From: Dioszegia crocea
Lineage: Eukaryota > Basidiomycota > Tremellomycetes > Tremellales > Bulleribasidiaceae
Reading direction: 5' to 3'
Assembly: GCA_001600615.1 (NCBI GenBank)
Contig: BCKK01000004.1
Span: 1,537,316 to 1,601,315 of the forward strand
Length of the DNA stretch: 64,000 nucleotides
The notes beneath the pieces were generated by a model that was not told the DNA's origin, did no database searches, and saw only the letters and a program-made list of their open reading frames with translations. Of the stretch, positions 1 to 10,063 are shown in pieces (the stretch's first letter is position 1; every line of letters starts with the position of its first letter). Position numbers and translations under genes: made by a program.

Positions 1-45
1 TCCCCTCTTCTCGCTCCCATCATTCTTCTGAGCTTCTATCCGGGC

Positions 46-640
46 CTAGGCAAAGACAGCGCCGGCACCGACGACGACACCGACAGCACCGACAGCGGCG
101 GTCCACATGGTGGCACCGGGGAAGATAGCGGCGGCCTGGCCGGCAGCTCGGGAAGAAGCACCACTAAGTAGTCAGTTTCTGCTCGAATACGAGGGCACGG
201 ATCACAACTCACGCTACGACGGAGCTGGCACCAGAGGCACCACCGGCAACACCGGAGCTAGCACCCGAAGCGACAGAGGCACCGCCACTGACGCCCTGGC
301 TAATACCTGATGAAGCGACCGAGGCGACTGACATGCCACCGCTGACACCCTGGCTGATACCGGAGGATGCTGCAGAGGCGACGGAGAGGACACCGGATGA
401 GGCACCGCCGACGATGGATCCAGCGCCTGAGGTGAGGACACCACCGGCAGAAGTGGCGGATGAGAGGACAGCACCGGCACCTGAAGTGGCGGAGGCGATG
501 ATAGAGCCGACTATGAGGGTCAGCATGGATGTGTCGTAGTAGTGGAAAAACTCACGTTGACGCTTGTCAGCGGCAGCGGTGGGCTCAGCGAAGGCGCCGA
601 GGACGAAGACGGGGAGGGCGAGGATGGTAGCGAATCGCAT
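46..640 (-). CDS. Small secreted Ala/Gly/Ser-rich protein (166 aa)
   Basis: Three exons on the minus strand, 556-640, 213-510 and 46-163, with introns of 45 and 49 nt; frame is kept across both and gives 166 aa. Residues 1-23 look like a signal peptide, followed by Asp-Lys-Arg-Gln, a Kex2-type Lys-Arg site. The body is made of low-complexity SGI-SQGVSGG and SVASGASSG repeats. The third exon ends in a hydrophobic Ala/Gly/Val stretch running to the stop, as in a GPI signal or a C-terminal membrane helix. A TATA-like element lies about 100 bp upstream (738-744). I recognise no named family; a cell-wall or surface protein is an inference from composition. Splice sites and the long hydrophobic tail support the model well. 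Confidence 0.75.
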
Positions 641-1057
641 TTTGTCTTGTGTGTGTTTTGTGAAGGGTGGGTTGTGTGCTAATTTGGTAGATGTGGCTGG
701 ATGTTGTTTGTGTGGTTGAGAGGAGAGATGGCCGTCTTTTTATAAGTCTGAGTGCACCGGTCCCGTTGTGGGGGAGTGCAGCTGCGGAAAACGCAAGGTT
801 TCAGTTGCCTAGGCTGGATGATGATGACGTCAAGCATAGACTCGCGCGACTGATTTGATTTTGGACCCTGGATGGCAGCCTATCTGCGCACGGGCTAGAA
901 GTGCCACACTCATTCCTCTCGGGCTTATTTCCGAGTTGATCCGGAATGCGCTCCGGCCTTTTTTTTCCGTTCCGCCTGCTTGTGCAGTAGATTGTGATTG
1001 ATTGCTATTCACTATCTATCTGTATACTACTCACCCACACTCACCACTCACTTCAAA
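641..1057. promoter_or_regulatory. Divergent intergenic region of the secreted protein and the phosphate carrier
   Basis: This 417-bp spacer separates two start codons pointing away from each other. It holds a TATA-like element for the minus gene (738-744), a palindromic TGACGTCA box (825-832, CRE/ATF type) and a T-rich tract at about 960-967. No gene seen. Confidence 0.5.
825..832. promoter_or_regulatory. TGACGTCA palindrome (CRE/ATF-type bZIP site)
   Basis: Perfect 8-bp CRE consensus in the divergent spacer. Two more copies lie upstream of the repeat-rich stress-type gene at 5402 and 5542. Binding by an ATF/CREB-type bZIP factor is inferred from the motif only. Confidence 0.4.
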
Positions 1058-2388
1058 ATGGCCGGATCCAACCCCTTCTTCTCCACCACTCAGACCTTCT
1101 TCGCTCCCTCCGTCGGGGACAAGGTCGACAACGCCATCGCCCAGGGCAAGGCCTACGGCAAGGAGGCTCAGGCTAAAGGAGAGGACCTTCTACACGCCGC
1201 CAAAGTCCAGGTCAAGGACGCCAAGTCTGCCACCAGCCAGGCCGTCGGTGCTTCCCCCACCGGTGTGGACCTTTACGCCCGGTAAGTCTAGGCTCCGCCG
1301 ACAAGCCAGAGCCATCGCTGATTGTCAGATTCGCCCTTGCCGGTGCTCTCGGTTGTGCCGTCACCCACGGTGCCCTCACACCCGTCGATGTCGTCAAGAC
1401 CAGGATCCAGCTCGAGCCCGAGGTGTACAACCGAGTGAGTCTGCAGTTGTCACTCTTAGAGCCTATGCTGATCAATAGGGAATGGTCACTGCCTTCCGTC
1501 AGGTTATCGCTGCTGAGGGTGCCGGCGCTCTCTTGACCGGTCTCGGCCCCACCATTGTCGGTTACTCCATCCAGGGTGCCTTCAAGTTTGGAGGGTGAGT
1601 CTTGCGGTTTTAGCATTGAGACTAATGCTGATTCGCAGTTACGAGTTCTGGAAGAAGCAGGCCATCAACACCTTTGGTCTTGAGAAGGCGCGTGAGAACC
1701 GAACTGCCATCTACCTCGGAGCTTCCGCCATCGCCGAGTTCTTCGCCGACATTGCCCTCTGCCCCCTCGAGGCTACCCGTATCCGTCTCGTTTCCCAGCC
1801 CACATTCGCCAACGGTCTCGTCGGCGGTTTCGGCCGTATCCTCCGAGAAGAGGGCCCTGCTGCCTTCTACGCCGGTTTCGGTCCCATCCTCTTCAAACAG
1901 GTTCCCTACACCATGGCTAAGTTCGCCGTGTAAGTCCGGCCTTTTGATTGCAAAAAAGGCACAAGCTGATCCTCCCAGCTTCGAAGTTGCGTCTGAGCAG
2001 CTCCTCGCTACCATCGGCCGAACCAAGGAGTCCCTTTCTGGTGGTCAGGCTACCGGTCTCAACCTCGCTGCCGGTTTGATCGCCGGTATGGCCGCCGCCG
2101 TCATTTCCCAACCCGCCGACACCCTCTTGTCCAAGATCAACAAGTCCAAGGGCGCACCCGGCCAGTCCACCTCTTCCCGACTCGTACAGATGGCCGGTCA
2201 GCTCGGCGCCAAGGGTCTCTTCACCGGTATGAGCGCCAGGTTGGTCATGATTGGTACCCTCACCGCTGGTCAATGTGAGTCTTCTGTTCAACGATCCGCA
2301 AAGACCTCAACTGACACACCTAGTCATGATCTACGGAGACATCAAGAAGGCTTTGAACGCAACGGGCGGTGTCGAAATTTCCAAATAG
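1058..2388 (+). CDS. MIR1: Mitochondrial phosphate carrier (SLC25A3/Mir1 type)
   Basis: Six exons (1058-1281, 1329-1434, 1479-1594, 1639-1929, 1979-2274, 2324-2388) give 365 aa. Three mitochondrial-carrier repeats are visible, with the signatures [20 protein letters not shown] and [10 protein letters not shown] in the order expected for an inner-membrane carrier with six helices. Within the superfamily this signature set and the '[18 protein letters not shown]' stretch fit the phosphate carrier, which imports phosphate with protons for ATP synthesis. The N-terminal ~75 residues are Ala/Lys-rich and longer than in yeast Mir1, possibly a presequence. The start sits in a good context (CAAAATGGCC). 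All introns are 44-49 nt. Confidence 0.9.
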
Positions 2389-2847
2389 ATGCGCTTTCTT
2401 CTAATTATCATGGATGTCTTTCTTCTTGTCTTATTTTTCTGGGTCTGGTCTAGTCTCTGTCGCTAGACGTACTTCACTTGGACGGCCTGGGGACTGTTTT
2501 CCTGGATACTCACACAGCTGGTCACAGCGATCAGCGGCTCTCTTGGCCGGGCGAAAGGATTATTGGTCAGGGGCAACAAACGGGAGAGATCGACAAAGGA
2601 GTCTAGGCAGAGTCAGGAAACCTGCCCATCGTCAATAACCTCTGTCATTGTCTGTTTGCTCGTCTCGATCAGGGCTAGACTCCAACACATGCTACGTATA
2701 CCTTCAAGACCCGCGAACAAACCCCCAACCAGCCCGACTATTTGGGCGAGGTCCCTCCAATTTCGAGCTTGATCGCCAAAGCGCTGCTCACCATGCAATT
2801 ATCGACCGTCTCGCTATTGCGATCATAGAAGCCACGCATGCCTCAAA
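2389..2847. other. Intergenic spacer without a supported gene
   Basis: 459 bp between two plus-strand genes. Short ORFs here lack splice context or recognisable peptides. It presumably holds the 3' UTR of the carrier and the promoter of the 68-aa protein gene. Confidence 0.5.
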
Positions 2848-3099
2848 ATGGACGTAGAGCGCATAATCAAAGGCCTAAGTGTTACCCAGATCTGCGTCCT
2901 CGGTAAGTTCCCCTCTCAACTTCGCACTCCAAACTGACATGATCTAGGCATAGCGGGGATCTGGTTCTTCCTCACAGTCCTCCTACTCGTATTCTGCATC
3001 TATGCAAATCGGCAATCGAGACGCGAGACAGAGCTGGGAGGGAGGATGGCTAGGGGTCGATATAGCCTAAGTGTGGGAGGGGTAGGGCGGGGTGGTTGA
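2848..3099 (+). CDS. Small single-pass membrane protein (68 aa)
   Basis: Two exons, 2848-2902 and 2948-3099, joined over a 45-nt intron with donor GTAAGT and a CTGACATGATCTAG acceptor region. The product starts MDVERIIKGLSVTQICVL, has one hydrophobic helix (about residues 20-39, ending FCIYANRQ), then a short basic tail with RRETELGG and GRYSLSVGG. I recognise no family. The clean splice site and the single strong transmembrane segment are the support. Small basidiomycete membrane proteins of this kind are often missed by automatic annotation. Confidence 0.55.
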
Positions 3100-3172
3100 G
3101 TTGCATGTATATAGTATTTAAGGTATATGTTGCTGCTACAAGTTCCCATGACTAACCTCTGACCGCACTCAG

Positions 3173-3366
3173 GCCTCCCACGTCTTCGCTCGTGCTCTCA
3201 CCAGGCCCAACGACATCCTCCGCAGCATCCACTCCCAAGCGACTTCNNNNNNNNNNNNNNNNNNNNNNNNNNNNNNNNNNNNNNNNCCAGCGTCTTATCC
3301 CAAGGTGTAGCGTCTTTCGCCGGCGCCTCCGTCAAACCCGGCCTCACTGCACCTGTCGACTTGTGA
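3173..3366 (+). CDS. Possible gene fragment across an assembly gap (strand unresolved)
   Basis: Around the 40-N gap both strands look coding. On plus, a CTGAC...CTCAG acceptor is followed by an open stretch (ASHVFARALTRPNDILRSIH) up to the gap, and after the gap SVLSQGVASFAGASVKPG runs to a stop at 3364. The two halves differ in frame if the N count is taken literally. On minus, KALAPSAPRYPPHPALVWGS through DVKVYSILGDKVHKSTGA (about 3280-3490) and, beyond the gap, EVAWEWMLRRMSLGLVRARA are equally protein-like. The missing bases prevent a decision. I recognise no family on either strand. Confidence 0.25.
3247..3286. other. Assembly gap (40 N)
   Basis: Forty consecutive undetermined bases. The round number suggests either a placeholder or an estimated scaffold gap, so distance and reading frame across it cannot be trusted. 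Confidence 0.95.
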
Positions 3367-3952
3367 ACTTTGTCGCCAAGGATGGAGTACACCTTGACGT
3401 CATGTTCGCTCGTGGCGTTACCGAGCGTGACTGAGCCCCAGACGAGGGCGGGGTGAGGGGGATATCGAGGTGCAGAGGGTGCAAGAGCCTTTTATTCGCC
3501 GGGTAGCTGAGCCTGGATTGGGCCGGTGGGGGAGAGCTCCGGAGGGGATAGGAGTGGTCAAGGAGGTTGGGAAGAAGGTATTGGCGGATGGAGCCGATAT
3601 GCTGGATAAGGGAGTTGGAAGGGATGTAGGCGGTATTAGGCAGCCGACAAGGGCACACCATTCGGCTACTCAGCGAGGAGGGGGTGGGGGAAGAGGTGTA
3701 TCGGCACAGACGGGGAGAAGGGGAGACGGGTCGGGCAGAGTGGAAGAGGATGGAGACAGGCATAGGGGAACAAGGGCAAAGTCTGCGCGATCTAAAGAGG
3801 AGAAGAGAAGACCGAGAAGATGAGACTGGACCATAGGCAGGACAGACAGTGCGAGCTAGACAATGCATTAAGTGTACGTGTATATAGTCATTACTTCTGA
3901 ATTTCCCTTTTCTTCATTCGCCTCTCCGCCCTATCCTACCTACGCCTTCAAC

Positions 3953-5189
3953 CTAGTACTGACGAGCCCCAGTGTTGGCACCCGCACCCGCACCATATGC
4001 GCCATTGTTGACATCGTGGGGTGTGTGGGCAAAGCCAGTGTTGGCGCCAGTGTTGGTGTTGTTGAATGCGCCCTGGTTTCCGTAGGCGGCATTGTTGTCG
4101 TGCACGCCGTGTGTGCCGGTGGAGTGCTGGTTGTGGCCGACCTGGGCAGCGGCGGCTTGGGCATGTTGGTAGTCGCCCGTCTTCTGGGCTTCACCGTGCT
4201 CGACCTTGGCGGGGTTACCGGTGGCTTTGCCAACTGAAGAGTTAGCATGTGTACTAGGTGAAGATAGGAGGAGAAGGAAGCGGAAGAGGAAGAGGATGTG
4301 GATGTGGATGTGGAAGTCGAAGAGTAAGAGGAAGGAAGCGGAAGAGGAAATGGATGTGAATGTGGATGAGAAAGATTAGAGAGGAAAAGAAAACTCACCA
4401 GCAGACTCAAGACCGCCCGAGATCTTGTCTCCAACTCCTGGCTTGTTGGGGTTGTGCGAACCGTGGTTACCAGTCAGACCACCCGCGGTGTGGTCGTGGG
4501 TACCGTGTGTGCCGTGGCTGGTGTGGCCGAGGGCAGACGAGTCGTGGGCGCCAGCGATACCAGTACCGGTCTGACCGTACTGGTTGTGGTTGTTACCAGT
4601 GAGGCCGGTGTTGTTGTGGGATGAACCGGGAAGGATGGAGGAATCGTGGGTGTGGGAAGAGCCAGTGAGGCCGTGCGAGTGGGAAGAGTGGTCGTTACCG
4701 GTCAAACCAGTACCGTGGGAGTGGGAGTTGCCAGTAAGGCCAGAGGAGTGGTTGTTGCCAGTAAGGCCTGAAGAGTGGTTGTTACCGGTAAGACCAGTAC
4801 CGTGGTTGTGGTTGTCGCCAGTCAAACCAGTGCCGGTGTGGGAGTTACCAGTCAGACCGCCCTGACCAGTGAGGCCCGAACCGTGTGTGTTGGAACCGTG
4901 GATGGCCTGGCTAGCACCGGCAGCGGCACCGTGTAGGGGCTGACCAGTCTTCTTGGCCTCGCCCTCGGCAACCTTGGTGGGGTTGTTGGTGGCCTTGCCG
5001 ACTGAGGGATTAGCGTAGCTCACTATAGTAAGAAAGAAGACTTACCCAAAGAGTCAACGGTACCCGAGATCTTCTCTCCGATTGTGGGCTTGTGGGGAAC
5101 GGCAGCCGAAGTGTTGTTGTTGCTAGGGACGGTCAGCAGGGCTCAGGTGGCGGTGGAAGAGGAAGGTGGTGAACTTACTTGAACGCCAT
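3953..5189 (-). CDS. Repeat-rich hydrophilic stress-type protein with two CsbD-like segments (323 aa)
   Basis: Four exons on minus: 5179-5189, 5046-5122, 4399-5001, 3953-4233. The first exon is only 11 nt. The protein has two similar segments, IGEKISGTVDSLVGKATNNP and VGDKISGGLESAVGKATGNP, each followed by a KV-x-E-G/H-GEA-x-KTG motif. This recalls CsbD-type general stress proteins. Between them lies a block of GLTGN(N/S)HSS-type His/Gly/Asn repeats (residues ~70-200), and the C-terminal quarter is Asn/Gly/His-rich. There is no signal peptide or membrane helix, so it is probably a soluble, largely disordered, hydrophilin-like protein. A TATA box at 5303-5311 and two TGACGTCA boxes upstream suggest stress-induced expression. 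The exact family is an inference. Confidence 0.75.
4580..4870 (-). repeat. Coding minisatellite (GLTGN-x-H units)
   Basis: Degenerate tandem units of roughly 30-36 nt inside exon 3 of the stress-type gene, each encoding GLTGNNHSSGLTGN-like peptide. Units differ mostly by silent changes. Copy number probably varies between strains. Confidence 0.6.
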
Positions 5190-5401
5190 GTTGAATGTGT
5201 GTTGTGAAGATTGGAAGGGGGGTTGGTAAATGTGTGATGGGTGTATTTGTGGTGTGGTTGAGATAAGTTGTGGATGAGGAAGAAAAGTCGGGATATTCAG
5301 GCCTTATATATGGCGAGAGCAGAGGTTGACCAGGCACGTTTCACAGCATGATGATGATGCTGTTGTGTAGAACCGCAGCAGTGAAGCGAATGTCTCGGAG
5401 C

Positions 5402-5415
5402 TGACGTCATGACGT
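5402..5415. promoter_or_regulatory. TGACGTCA box plus adjacent TGACGT half-site
   Basis: Full CRE-type palindrome at 5402-5409, directly followed by a half-site at 5410-5415, about 215 bp upstream of the stress-type gene start. Confidence 0.45.
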
Positions 5416-5541
5416 ACCGACAACCAGCTGACCGTCCTTCCGTCCTTGGCGGGCGCCCCAAGCTTCGAGCGCCTTCGGCAGGCTCAACTCGGACGCAAAA
5501 GGCGAGTGTGGGTGGCGAGGAGTGGCGACATTAGGGGCAGA

Positions 5542-5549
5542 TGACGTCA
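5542..5549. promoter_or_regulatory. Second upstream TGACGTCA box
   Basis: Perfect CRE-type palindrome 353 bp upstream of the start of the stress-type gene, preceded by an AGGGG stress-element-like core at 5534. Confidence 0.4.
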
Positions 5550-6128
5550 ATTAGGCCCAGAGTGGGGGTACCTGAAACGCAGTGGAGGTGGTCCAACCCG
5601 TCATTTCACGCACTAGTCAGGTGAAACATCCCGACTACTCTAAGTTTGGGGTTGGAGTGGAGGCCATGGAAGGGAAGGCTGTGTCAACATGTGCAAGTTT
5701 GGAATGACGAATCAGTGTCGGGATTTCGCGTCATCGCTCGTGCCTGGGTGGCGAAGAGTGCGTCATGTTTGTGTGGTCATCCGTGCTCTCACCTGCTAAC
5801 GCTTTGCTACCGAGCGAGAGTAGGAAGTGAGCTCAGCTAGCAAACAATGGCGATAGCAGACATGATAGCTGGCTTTCAGGCTTACGGACAGGCATGCATT
5901 GCTCTTGATAAACTTGCGTTGTGCAGTTTGCCGTCTGCCGCGGAAGTCGGAGCCGTGCCGGAGCCGGTGCCGGGAGGAATGTGGAGTTAGAAAAGTGACG
6001 GCATTCCCGACTGGTGGAGCCATGCACGCTGAGCTTGAACAATCCTTCGGCTAATCAATAAGGCTTGCAGTGGAATATCGAAAGAGATGTACATATATAC
6101 AATAGCATAAGATCTCTCACACAAGTAG

Positions 6129-7267
6129 CTAGGCCTGCACATCTATCTGTACGCAAGAATGGAGATCTGTGGAAACCCTATAAGCGCCAATGAGTCCTAT
6201 CACCCCCTGCCGAATCAGATGGACTAGCTCTTGCCGCTCAGCCATCTTTACCGCGTCTGAGCGATAGCTTATGATCACCCGTGCTTTATTCAGTGGAGTG
6301 AGGGACCGGCTCACCATCATTCGTCTGTCTATACCGGCTAACAAGCCGAGAATCCGCTTGATCACTTCGTCCTGCCCCAGCTTGGATTCGGGCGAGACGA
6401 CCAATGTCCACTTCTCAGACTGGGCAAAGCATTCGGTATTGAGCCGATGCGAAAAGCAGGGAAGATGAGTTAAGGGCGCGGTGATGTTGAGTATTGGGGG
6501 CATAGTAGAGATGTGCAGATCTGGACAGCCCGGAAGGCAGTGCAGGGATAATTCGACATTGAGGAGACGAGCCAGAGGTACGAGTTCGGCGAAGAGGATA
6601 GATGCCAGAGACGTCGATAGATCTTTTTGGATGTGGAGGCTGTCCTCGTATGGACTGGGATCCCGAGGCGCATCTTCGGCATGAATTGGAACGTGTGAGG
6701 GGAGGATTACCTTCGTATTGGGCCAGATATCGATGGCTTGCAAGCGCGGCAGCAGCTGCTTGCCGCCTACCTCACGCGAGGTCTTTATGCAATTGATAAG
6801 CCCGCCTATTAGGGCAGGCACAGCATCCTCCCAATCTCGTTGTAGCTGGTCTTCCTGCGCTGTGCTTTCGTCGAAGAGTGCTAGGTGTTGTTGAACGCCT
6901 GTATCGGTGAAGACAAGCCTTTGAACTCTGTCAATGGCCTGAGGTAGACGACCGTCCAACAACACCCCAATGTCACAGGGGCGAGAGATGAACATGGTCA
7001 CAGGTCCAAGTTTGCCTTTGGGTTTCTCGACGATATGAGTCAGGATATTCAATCTCTGCGCACATCAGCCTCTGCTTCAACCAGTACTATGAGGTATGCG
7101 CTCTCTCCCACCTTACAACACAGCTTCAGGACAGCTCCGTCTGCTGGATGAGGATCTGAGAGGAAAAGGCGGGGTGCAGGCATGGGGATGAGGAGATGGT
7201 GTTCGATGATTTGAAGGAGAATCTCATCAGGTAGATCTAGGATGTTGATTGGGATGGTAGAGCCCAT
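6129..7267 (-). CDS. F-box-like protein (360 aa)
   Basis: Two exons, 7112-7267 and 6129-7055, joined over a 56-nt intron with donor GTGGGA (weak) and acceptor GCGCAG; 360 aa. The N-terminus NILDLPDEILLQIIEHHLL is the classic start of an F-box, and the spliced junction reads VLKLCCKRLNILTHI, matching the usual 'L.LVCKRL' second half of the motif. The remaining ~300 residues show no leucine-rich repeats I can place. F-box proteins are substrate receptors of SCF ubiquitin ligases; the substrate is unknown. Fungal genomes carry many such fast-evolving F-box genes. Confidence 0.65.
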
Positions 7268-7631
7268 GCTTGATTAATGTTGATCAATGTAGATTGTCGA
7301 GTATGTCAGATAGGTGGGAGAGTACATCAGCAAGCGCAAGTCATGGGCATCAGCTGTCCACATGCTACGAGGTGAGGCGACCACACAAGTCGCATCCTGC
7401 GCATCCTTTCGACCGATCTCCATGTCCCCTTGAAACGCTTGGCTGAATCAGAACTTGAAGCCAGGTCTGTCCCTTTTGGTCAAGCGGGAAATCCTCAGTG
7501 CCATATTGGTACTTGAGACCGATTTGGACATGATCATATTACATGGCTGCCTCTTATCAGCCAAGTCAATCGGGAGCGAAAGACAGTCACAGTCCACTCA
7601 CCTATTCTGTAATGTCCATCCAAACCTCCTC
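7268..7631. other. Intergenic spacer
   Basis: 364 bp between two minus-strand genes; promoter of the F-box-like gene and 3' flank of the haspin gene. Short ORFs only. Confidence 0.5.
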
Positions 7632-9779
7632 TTACAATAAGAACCCTTTCGATTTAGCCCAATCTGTCAAATCTGTTGCTGATCCCATTTTCGCCCCTAC
7701 GCCCCGCCGACCTCGTTTATCGGCCAGCGCCACTTCAATCGCCTCTTTCGCAGAGACCAATTGCGCGTAGGCCACCTGACACCGTTCTCCATCCGCATTC
7801 GAAGGCTTCGTACGGCCTCGGGTACTGGATATGACGCGGGCGGTGGATCGGGATCGAGATGTGGTAGCTGTTGGGGATAGTTTGGGGCGCTTGAGTGATG
7901 ATGTACGGACAAGGAGGAGAGTTAGGATGTACTGTAGCCACTATCTGTCTCAGCTTGATCCTATAGGGTAAGACGTAGAGGGTAGCTTACTAGAAGATTT
8001 GTAATAGGGTGATACCCCTCCCAGTCTCCTTGAACCCTCTTGCTTATCGCCCGATACACGTCCCACTGCTCCCCTTGACCCTCTAGCACTTCGTCCGGAA
8101 TGGCAGTAGACACAACCCGAGATTGGCCATCAGCCAACAACCGCGAAAGGCCAAAATCAATGATGGTAGCTTTGACACCGGTGGAATTGGGATTGACTGG
8201 ATCGGCGCAATTCTCATCGGCGGGACAGAAGTCAATAAGGATTTGACCCTCATGCAGATCTCGATGCTACCAAATCAGCCCCTTGCCGCAAGGATATTGA
8301 CCAGGAGCTCACCTCAAATTCGGTCGATTCCTCCGCCCGAGCGAGTGCATCTGCGACTTGCCAAAACACACCTGCGGCCTGAGCCCATCCGGTCTTTTTG
8401 GAGAATTGGAATGCCTCAAGATCGTCACCGCCATCACTGAGGAAAATGACGACGTATTCTTGTTGAGGGCTGAAGCAGGACGGGCGGATGTTTTCGGTCC
8501 GGTTTGATTCGGCGTAAGCGTCCCATTCGGCTAGGAGGTGATTGTCGTATTTCCCTCGGACCAGATATGCACTATCAACCTGTCAGCTAGTTACTCCGAT
8601 AATCAAAGGACAGTGAAGTGCTAAGCTCACCCAAAGAATTCGACGAAACCGCCTCCTTCCAGTCCTGACATCCTCTTTGTAATCTCTACCTCCTTGGCGA
8701 CATCGTCCGCTGGTGACCTAAATGGCATATCTTCCGTTTGTACCTCATCGACGGCCCGAGTGATGGGTATAATCTTCATCACGATATCCCCACCCGATAC
8801 CGCTTTTATCGAGAATACCTCGGAGTAGGTCGCTTCTCCAGCTTTGACGATGGCGGGCAATTGACCATCGACCGCAGAGAGGGGAGACGACAGAGAGCTG
8901 GCGATGGAGATGATTTCTCCGAATGAGCAATGATGATGCTTCGAGCAAACGGATTCGAGAGCCGGTAGACGCTTGGAAGGGGGGAGTGGTGATGGGATCC
9001 AGACAGGTGAAGATGATGCTGGTCTGGCTAGACGAGAGGGGAGTGGCGTGGATAGGACAGGCGCAGGAAGTGGCGAGGGGATCCAGACAGGGGAAGAGGA
9101 GCCGGCTTTCAGTAAGCGGGAAGCAACCGGGGTGGAAATTGCAAGCCGGTCCAGGTCATCGGTTACGCTTGGTGATAACTCGTGGTACTGTCCGGCTTTA
9201 CCCAGACCGGCTCGTCGAGGTCGACGGACGCTAGATGGAATCTCGATACAGTGTATCGTAGAGTATGTAGATTTGGCGGGGGAGGGGCTGATGGCGTGAA
9301 GGGATGGAGAAGAGGGGATGATCGCCCGTCCGGGCCGGTGCATACGCCTTACGAGTCTAGGCGAGTCTGAACCCGCTGCAGAAATCCTCAATGCGGAGGG
9401 AGGTTTGATGACGATACTCATTTTCGGCTTGGGGAGGGGTGATATCGTTTGTGGGATATTGTGGAACCCCTGGGACAGCTTGGTCTTTAACGGTGCGCGA
9501 TGCAGGGGAGTGGCTGGTGATGGGGAGGAGCAGCTGTCACCGAGGCGGGAAGTGCGGACGGGTGAGAGATCATTATGGATCGGTATGATATTCTGGCGGT
9601 TGCCTCGCCGACCGTATGTGGTCACCTGGGTATCAGCAGGTGGACATGGAGCGGGGCAGGTGGCGAGAGGTTGAGCTTACTTTCTTGGTCTAGAAAAAGG
9701 AGGCGTGTCAGCTTGTAAGTCTTTCTTTTACTGATTTTGGAAACTTGCGACGTACATTGAGTCCGAGGAGGTCCGACAT
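7632..9779 (-). CDS. haspin: Haspin-family protein kinase (623 aa)
   Basis: Six exons on minus: 9756-9779, 9681-9689 (a 9-nt microexon, Thr-Lys-Lys), 8631-9625, 8313-8571, 7991-8266, 7632-7940. The N-terminal half is Ser/Pro-rich and disordered. The C-terminal kinase domain has KAGEATYSEVFSI (glycine loop), DIVMKIIPI (lysine strand), VRGKYDNHLLAEWDAY, FEHRDLHEG with Asp432, ATIIDFGLSRL with Asp466, and ends TNLLWLQYILTLLL, all in the haspin order. Haspin phosphorylates histone H3 Thr3 at centromeres, recruiting the chromosomal passenger complex. The catalytic loop reads HRDLHEGQ, with Gln437 where kinases carry the metal-binding Asn. The gene is divergent from INCENP. Confidence 0.88.
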
Positions 9780-10063
9780 GGCTAGTCGAGACTTGTGCTT
9801 GTATGCTTCTCTCTGTGGTAGATGAGATGAGCGGTGCACTTGCGCACTATAGAGGGGTTGTTGACATGAATCCACGTGTAGTTATTGCAAAAGAAATCAA
9901 TCTCGTCAGCGGAACCAAATTCTGCCCTACCTTTGGGCGACTGACTTTGTTTATCACCTTGAGTCTATACATCTCTCTTGGCCTATACCTCCCCCATCTC
10001 ACACACATATCTGCATAGATAGATGCCCCTTGCACTGCCATAACACAGATCGACGTCAACATC
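9780..10063. promoter_or_regulatory. Bidirectional promoter between haspin and INCENP
   Basis: 284 bp separate the two divergent start codons. It includes a CACGTG E-box-type palindrome (9873-9878). Shared, possibly cell-cycle-linked control is an inference from the layout. Confidence 0.55.

Larger units (their letters stand above)
5190..6128. promoter_or_regulatory. Upstream region of the stress-type gene
   Basis: 939 bp with no supported gene. It contains, for the minus-strand gene starting at 5189, a TATA box (5303-5311, reading TATATAAGG on minus) and TGACGTCA at 5402-5409 and 5542-5549, with a half-site TGACGT at 5410-5415. The right part is the 3' flank of the F-box-like gene. Confidence 0.5.
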
